DNA of 64,000 nt from Xanthobacter autotrophicus (lineage in GTDB: Bacteria; Pseudomonadota; Alphaproteobacteria; Rhizobiales; Xanthobacteraceae). Location of the stretch: NCBI RefSeq assembly GCF_005871085.1, contig NZ_VAUP01000041.1:62001-126000 (forward strand), read 5' to 3'. A model generated the notes under the pieces. It did not search any database. It was not told the origin of the DNA and saw only the letters and a program-made list of their open reading frames with translations. Below, piece after piece: positions 60,509 to 64,000 of the stretch. The position numbers were made by a program, and so were the translations under genes. The number at the start of each line of letters is the position of its first letter. Position 1 is the stretch's first letter.

Positions 60509-62539
60509 ATGTTTGGGGCCAGTAGGTACGGGGCTAAAGGGTTTCGGCACCAGGACGAGGGGGTGGCGGGACCACTTGCCCGGCTGATGGCCCGGGGCCT
60601 CGTGGGCGCATCGCTCGCCGCTTCACTTGCCGTGGCCATGCCCGCCTGGGCGGAGCAGCCCGACCCGCCCGCCGCCGTGCCGGTCACCAGCAATGCCGGC
60701 ATGGGAACGGGCGACGCGCCTCTCACCACGCCGCTGCCTCCCGTGACGGCCTCCGCCCCCCGCGCTGCCGCCGCAACGCCTGCACCCGTCTCCGCCCCGA
60801 CATCGTCCGCGCCCGTGCGCGGTGGCGTGGATTCGGCCGGCGATACGCCGCAGATCCATCCGTCGCACCCGTCCGCGCCCGCGCAGCCCGCCCACGCCGA
60901 GACGGCGCCCGCCCCGGCACAGCCGGCTGCAGTGCAGCCTGCTGCGACAATCGCCGCGCCCGCACCGGCCGTGACCCCGGCCCCCGCGACGCCCCCGGTG
61001 ACGGTCGCCGCCGAAGATCCTCTCGCCCCCGTGGCCGAGGCCATCGCGGCGCTGCTGGCCACGCCCGAGAGCGTCACCTCATCGAAGAAGGAGCAGGAAG
61101 CCCTCGTCGCCTTCTACGGCGCACGGCAGAACATGCCGGTGTTCGTGGGCCTGAAGGGCGTCGACGCCCGTGGCAAGGCGGCCATCGCCCGCTTCGAGGC
61201 CGCCGGCGAGGACGGCCTTGAGCCCACCGATTATGCGGTGCCCCTGCCGAGGCCCGGCGCCACCGCCGCAGATCTCGCCCGCACCGAGCTGAAGCTCGCC
61301 GTCGCCGTCCTCACCTATGCCCGCCACGCCCAGGCCGGCCGCTTCGATCCCGGCCGCATCTCGGCGCTGGTGACGCCGGTGCGCGATATTCCCGATCCCA
61401 CGGCGGTGCTGGCCAAGGTGGCCTATGCCCCCGATGCCAATGCGGCGCTGGCCGCCTTCAACCCGACCCATGCCGGCTATCGCGCCCTGAAGGCGCAGCT
61501 CGCCCGGGTGACCGGCCAGACCCCTGGCGTGGTCGCCGTTCCGCCCGGCGCGCAGATCCGCCCCGGCGCCAGCGACCCGCGTATTCCCACCCTGCGCACC
61601 CGCCTCGGCATCACCGGCCGGGCAGCGGACGACAACGCCTATGACCCGGCGCTGGTGGATGCGGTGAAGGCCTTCCAGGAGGCCGCCAAGATCAAGCCCA
61701 CGGGCATCATCGGCCCCTCCACCATCGCCGCCCTCAACGCCGGCGCCACCCCGGGCGGCGGCAGCCTGAAGTCGGACGTGATCGCCAACATGGAGCGCTG
61801 GCGCTGGCTGCCGCGTGACCTCGGCGAAGCCTATGTGATGGTGAACATTCCGGAATTCCTGGTCCGCATCTACCAGAGCGGCCATGAGATCCACGAGACG
61901 CGCGTAGTGGTGGGCAAGCCGGAGACGCCGACCCCCCTGCTCACGCGCGAGATGCAGTACATCGTGGTGAACCCGGCGTGGAACATCCCGCCGTCCATCG
62001 CCCGCAACGAAATGATGCCGCTTTTGCGCTCCGACCCCTCGGCGCTGGCGCGGCGCGGCATCGAAGTGGTGCGCAACGGGTCCGGCGGCTATTCCTTCCG
62101 GCAGGTGCCCAGCGAACGCAACGCCTTGGGACGCATCAAGTTCATGTTCCCCAACGACCATTCGGTCTACCTGCACGACACCCCGTCCAAGGCGCTGTTC
62201 CAGAACGACCGGCGCGCCTACAGCCATGGCTGCGTGCGGGTCTATGAGCCGCTCAAGTTCGGCGAGGTCATCTTCAATCTCGGCCTGCCCAACGACAACT
62301 GGACCCAGTCGCGCATCGGCAAGATGTTCGGCAGCTCCGAGCGCTATGTGAACCTGAAGCAGCGCTTCCCGGTGCACATCGTCTATTTCAACGTGGTGGT
62401 GGACGATGCCGGCCGCCTTGCGGTGCGCGAGGACCTCTACGGCATCAATGCCGAGACCAAGACCCTGCTCGGCCTCACCAGCAAGCAGCGAATCGCCGAC
62501 GGCACTTCCACCCGGGGTACCGCGCCCAAGACGCGCTGA
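60509..62539 (+). CDS. L,D-transpeptidase (YcbB-like)
   Basis: Large peptidoglycan cross-linking enzyme, 676 residues. After a charged start comes a signal region (LVGASLAASLAVAMPAWA) and a long Ala/Pro/Thr-rich low-complexity stretch (about 55-170), then the scaffold, a PG_binding_1 motif (VDAVKAFQEAAKIKPTGIIGPSTIAALN) and the YkuD catalytic domain with SHGCVRV (Cys nucleophile). ATG 60509 has GAGGAGAAGG before it. The 3' end has a clean terminator. Confidence 0.92.
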   Translation: MFGASRYGAKGFRHQDEGVAGPLARLMARGLVGASLAASLAVAMPAWAEQPDPPAAVPVTSNAGMGTGDAPLTTPLPPVTASAPRAAAATPAPVSAPTSSAPVRGGVDSAGDTPQIHPSHPSAPAQPAHAETAPAPAQPAAVQPAATIAAPAPAVTPAPATPPVTVAAEDPLAPVAEAIAALLATPESVTSSKKEQEALVAFYGARQNMPVFVGLKGVDARGKAAIARFEAAGEDGLEPTDYAVPLPRPGATAADLARTELKLAVAVLTYARHAQAGRFDPGRISALVTPVRDIPDPTAVLAKVAYAPDANAALAAFNPTHAGYRALKAQLARVTGQTPGVVAVPPGAQIRPGASDPRIPTLRTRLGITGRAADDNAYDPALVDAVKAFQEAAKIKPTGIIGPSTIAALNAGATPGGGSLKSDVIANMERWRWLPRDLGEAYVMVNIPEFLVRIYQSGHEIHETRVVVGKPETPTPLLTREMQYIVVNPAWNIPPSIARNEMMPLLRSDPSALARRGIEVVRNGSGGYSFRQVPSERNALGRIKFMFPNDHSVYLHDTPSKALFQNDRRAYSHGCVRVYEPLKFGEVIFNLGLPNDNWTQSRIGKMFGSSERYVNLKQRFPVHIVYFNVVVDDAGRLAVREDLYGINAETKTLLGLTSKQRIADGTSTRGTAPKTR

Positions 62540-62563
62540 CCCTTCACACCATACCGCCACGAC

Positions 62564-62595
62564 AGGGACGGCCCAACGGCCGTCCCTTTATTTTT
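62564..62595 (+). terminator. Terminator of the L,D-transpeptidase gene
   Basis: Perfect 10-bp stem AGGGACGGCC/GGCCGTCCCT, loop CAAC, then TTATTTTT. Confidence 0.95.
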
Positions 62596-62903
62596 CAATG
62601 ATTTGAAACATATCGCGCTGCGATAGCGCGTCAGTCTGCCGCATTTTGACCCTGTGAATATCGCACGTAACAGGTTGCCTGGTGCGGCAAAGCCACAGCC
62701 TGCCGAAAGGAGCGGCACGTTTTTGCCACACTCCGCCGATAACTCACGGACCCGTGACCGATCAATGGGGGAAACCTCGGCGGCGGCCGCATGGGGGCGC
62801 GGGGTGTCAACTCACCCTTAACCGAACCCGACAAGACTCTCATCCCATAGCGTCGCGGCAACAGTCGCGGCGTCCTTGACATCTGAGCCTCGGGTTCGAG
62901 ACA
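62596..62903 (+). other. Spacer before the YcbK-like gene
   Basis: About 300 bases with no recognisable gene. It is less G+C-rich than its neighbours, so it probably holds the promoter of the next gene. The segment 62848-62875 has two copies of GTCGCGGC. No other structure was convincing. Confidence 0.4.
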
Positions 62904-64000
62904 TTGGCCATCCGTTCCGCGACCACCGCCGCCCGATCCCTGCGCGCAAAAGCCTTGCGCTTCGCAGGGCTGCCTGCGCTCCGGGCGGTCGCCATCGGGA
63001 CGAGCCTGCTGATCGCCGGCACCTCGTCGCTGCAGAATGCGGTGGCCAACGGCGACACCCGCACCATCACCCTGCACCACACCCATTCCGGCGAGAGCGG
63101 CAGCTTCACCTTCAAGAAGAACGGCCGCTATGACGGCGAGGTACTGGCCCAGCTCAATCATTTCCTGCGGGACTGGCGCAACCAGAAGTCCACGCAGATG
63201 GATCCGGCCCTGTTCGACATCGTATGGGAGGTCTATCGCGAGACCGACGCCACGGCGCCCATCCAGATCGTGTCCTCCTACCGCTCGCCCGAGACCAATT
63301 CCATGCTGCGCGCGCGCTCCAGCGGCGTGGCGAAATTCTCCCAGCACATGCTGGGCCGGGCCATGGATTTCTATATTCCGGGCGTGAACCTCACCGAGCT
63401 GCGCGTGGCCGGCCTTCGGCTCCAGCGGGGCGGCGTGGGCTTCTATCCCACCTCGGGCTCGCCCTTCGTCCACATGGACACGGGCAACGTGCGCCACTGG
63501 CCGCGCATGACCCATGACCAGCTCGCCCGCGTCTTCCCCGACGGCAAGACCGTGCATGTGGGCACCGATGGACGCCCGCTCTCGGGCTATGCGGCGGCCC
63601 TCGCCGAAATCCAGGCCCGCGGCTCCAAGGCCGGCGTCGCCGTGGCTTCGGCCGATGGCGGCAAGGGCGTGAAGAACTTCTTCTCCGGCCTGTTCGGCAA
63701 GAAGGATGCGGAGGACGACGAGGGCGGCGAGACCACCACCGTCGCGGCCGCCGCCAGCGCCCAGGAGCCCGCCACCCAGGAAACCGCGCCCGCCCGCGCC
63801 AGCGCCAAACCCGCGCCGGCCACCGCCGCCGTCCAGGTGGCGACCGCGCCCGTGCCCCCGTCCCGTCCGGCCGAGATCGCCGCCGGAGCGCTGGTGGCCG
63901 CCAATGCCAGCCTGTTCGCCCCTCTGCCCCAGCGTCGCCCGGCCGAGGCCGGTGGTCGCGACGCCCGGGTGGCGAGCCTGACCGCGCCCGGCTCCAATGC
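62904..64000 (+). CDS. YcbK/DUF882 peptidase M15-like protein (partial, runs off window)
   Basis: Open to the window end. Start is inferred: TTG 62904 is the best candidate, since an in-frame stop lies at 62877 and no in-frame ATG precedes the domain. N-terminal signal-like segment (LPALRAVAIGTSLLIAGTSS). Core of the DUF882/YcbK family: TLHHTHSGESGSFTFKKNG, IVSSYRSPETNSML, SQHMLGRAMDFYIPG and GVGFYPTSGSPFVHMDTG, in which His and Asp residues form the zinc site of related D,D-peptidases. A long Ala/Pro-rich C-terminal extension follows from about residue 245. Confidence 0.88.
   Translation, partial: MAIRSATTAARSLRAKALRFAGLPALRAVAIGTSLLIAGTSSLQNAVANGDTRTITLHHTHSGESGSFTFKKNGRYDGEVLAQLNHFLRDWRNQKSTQMDPALFDIVWEVYRETDATAPIQIVSSYRSPETNSMLRARSSGVAKFSQHMLGRAMDFYIPGVNLTELRVAGLRLQRGGVGFYPTSGSPFVHMDTGNVRHWPRMTHDQLARVFPDGKTVHVGTDGRPLSGYAAALAEIQARGSKAGVAVASADGGKGVKNFFSGLFGKKDAEDDEGGETTTVAAAASAQEPATQETAPARASAKPAPATAAVQVATAPVPPSRPAEIAAGALVAANASLFAPLPQRRPAEAGGRDARVASLTAPGSN

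Noticed and set aside
62890-62906. GGTTCGAGAC resembling a tRNA T-loop
   Set aside because: No acceptor stem or anticodon arm could be drawn around it.

Overview
The window reads as chromosomal DNA from a high-G+C alphaproteobacterium of the order Hyphomicrobiales (Rhizobiales). A Xanthobacter/Azorhizobium/Ancylobacter-like member of the Xanthobacteraceae is the best guess. This rests on gene content and protein style: an alphaproteobacterial atpHAGDC operon, an envC-ctpA pair, an lspA-M16-M16 cluster, IleS without its C-terminal zinc finger, a split gcvPA/gcvPB, and glnK-amtB. It also rests on strong third-position G/C bias. The species is inferred, not shown. No transposase, integrase, phage gene, CRISPR array, tRNA or rRNA was seen.

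Layout. 1-11 kb: rpsA with a strong terminator, an exported alpha-carbonic anhydrase, a flavin monooxygenase, a thiO-thiS-thiG-thiE operon behind a TPP riboswitch, a GST, a Nudix hydrolase, then sppA-ihfB-lapA. 11-19 kb: cysT-cysW permeases without cysA or cysP, a small secreted protein, asd, a DMT exporter, a Trm112-like protein, a UbiH-type hydroxylase and tesB. 19-30 kb: glnK-amtB with a sigma-54-like promoter, ileS-lspA, a DUF3035/BamF-like exported protein, an active/inactive M16 peptidase pair and a lipoprotein. 30-40 kb: a tandem glycine riboswitch before gcvT-gcvH-osmC-gcvPA-gcvPB, an ABC-F ATPase, lysR and a YeiH-type transporter. 40-46 kb: fpr and fdxA, then a nitrate/sulfonate/taurine-type ABC importer whose binding protein has an extra NosL-like C-terminal domain, next to a Crp/Fnr regulator. 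46-51 kb: the F1 ATP synthase operon, interrupted between atpD and atpC by a small two-helix membrane protein gene. 51-64 kb: a polar amino-acid ABC importer, envC-ctpA, an M3 oligopeptidase, a REC-Fis response regulator, a large L,D-transpeptidase and a YcbK/DUF882 protein cut off by the window end.

How the genes work together. Most of the window is housekeeping: translation, energy, one-carbon metabolism, nitrogen sensing, thiamine thiazole synthesis and envelope maintenance. Two metabolite riboswitches control the thiamine and glycine-cleavage operons. The right end is rich in cell-wall and proteolysis functions (EnvC, CtpA, Ldt, YcbK-like). The least explained parts are the Crp/Fnr-linked ABC importer with the fused C-terminal domain, the extra gene inside the atp operon, a two-hairpin intergenic element at 25978-26093, and a triple direct repeat between yeiH and lysR. 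Frequent 1-4 bp start/stop overlaps support the chosen starts.
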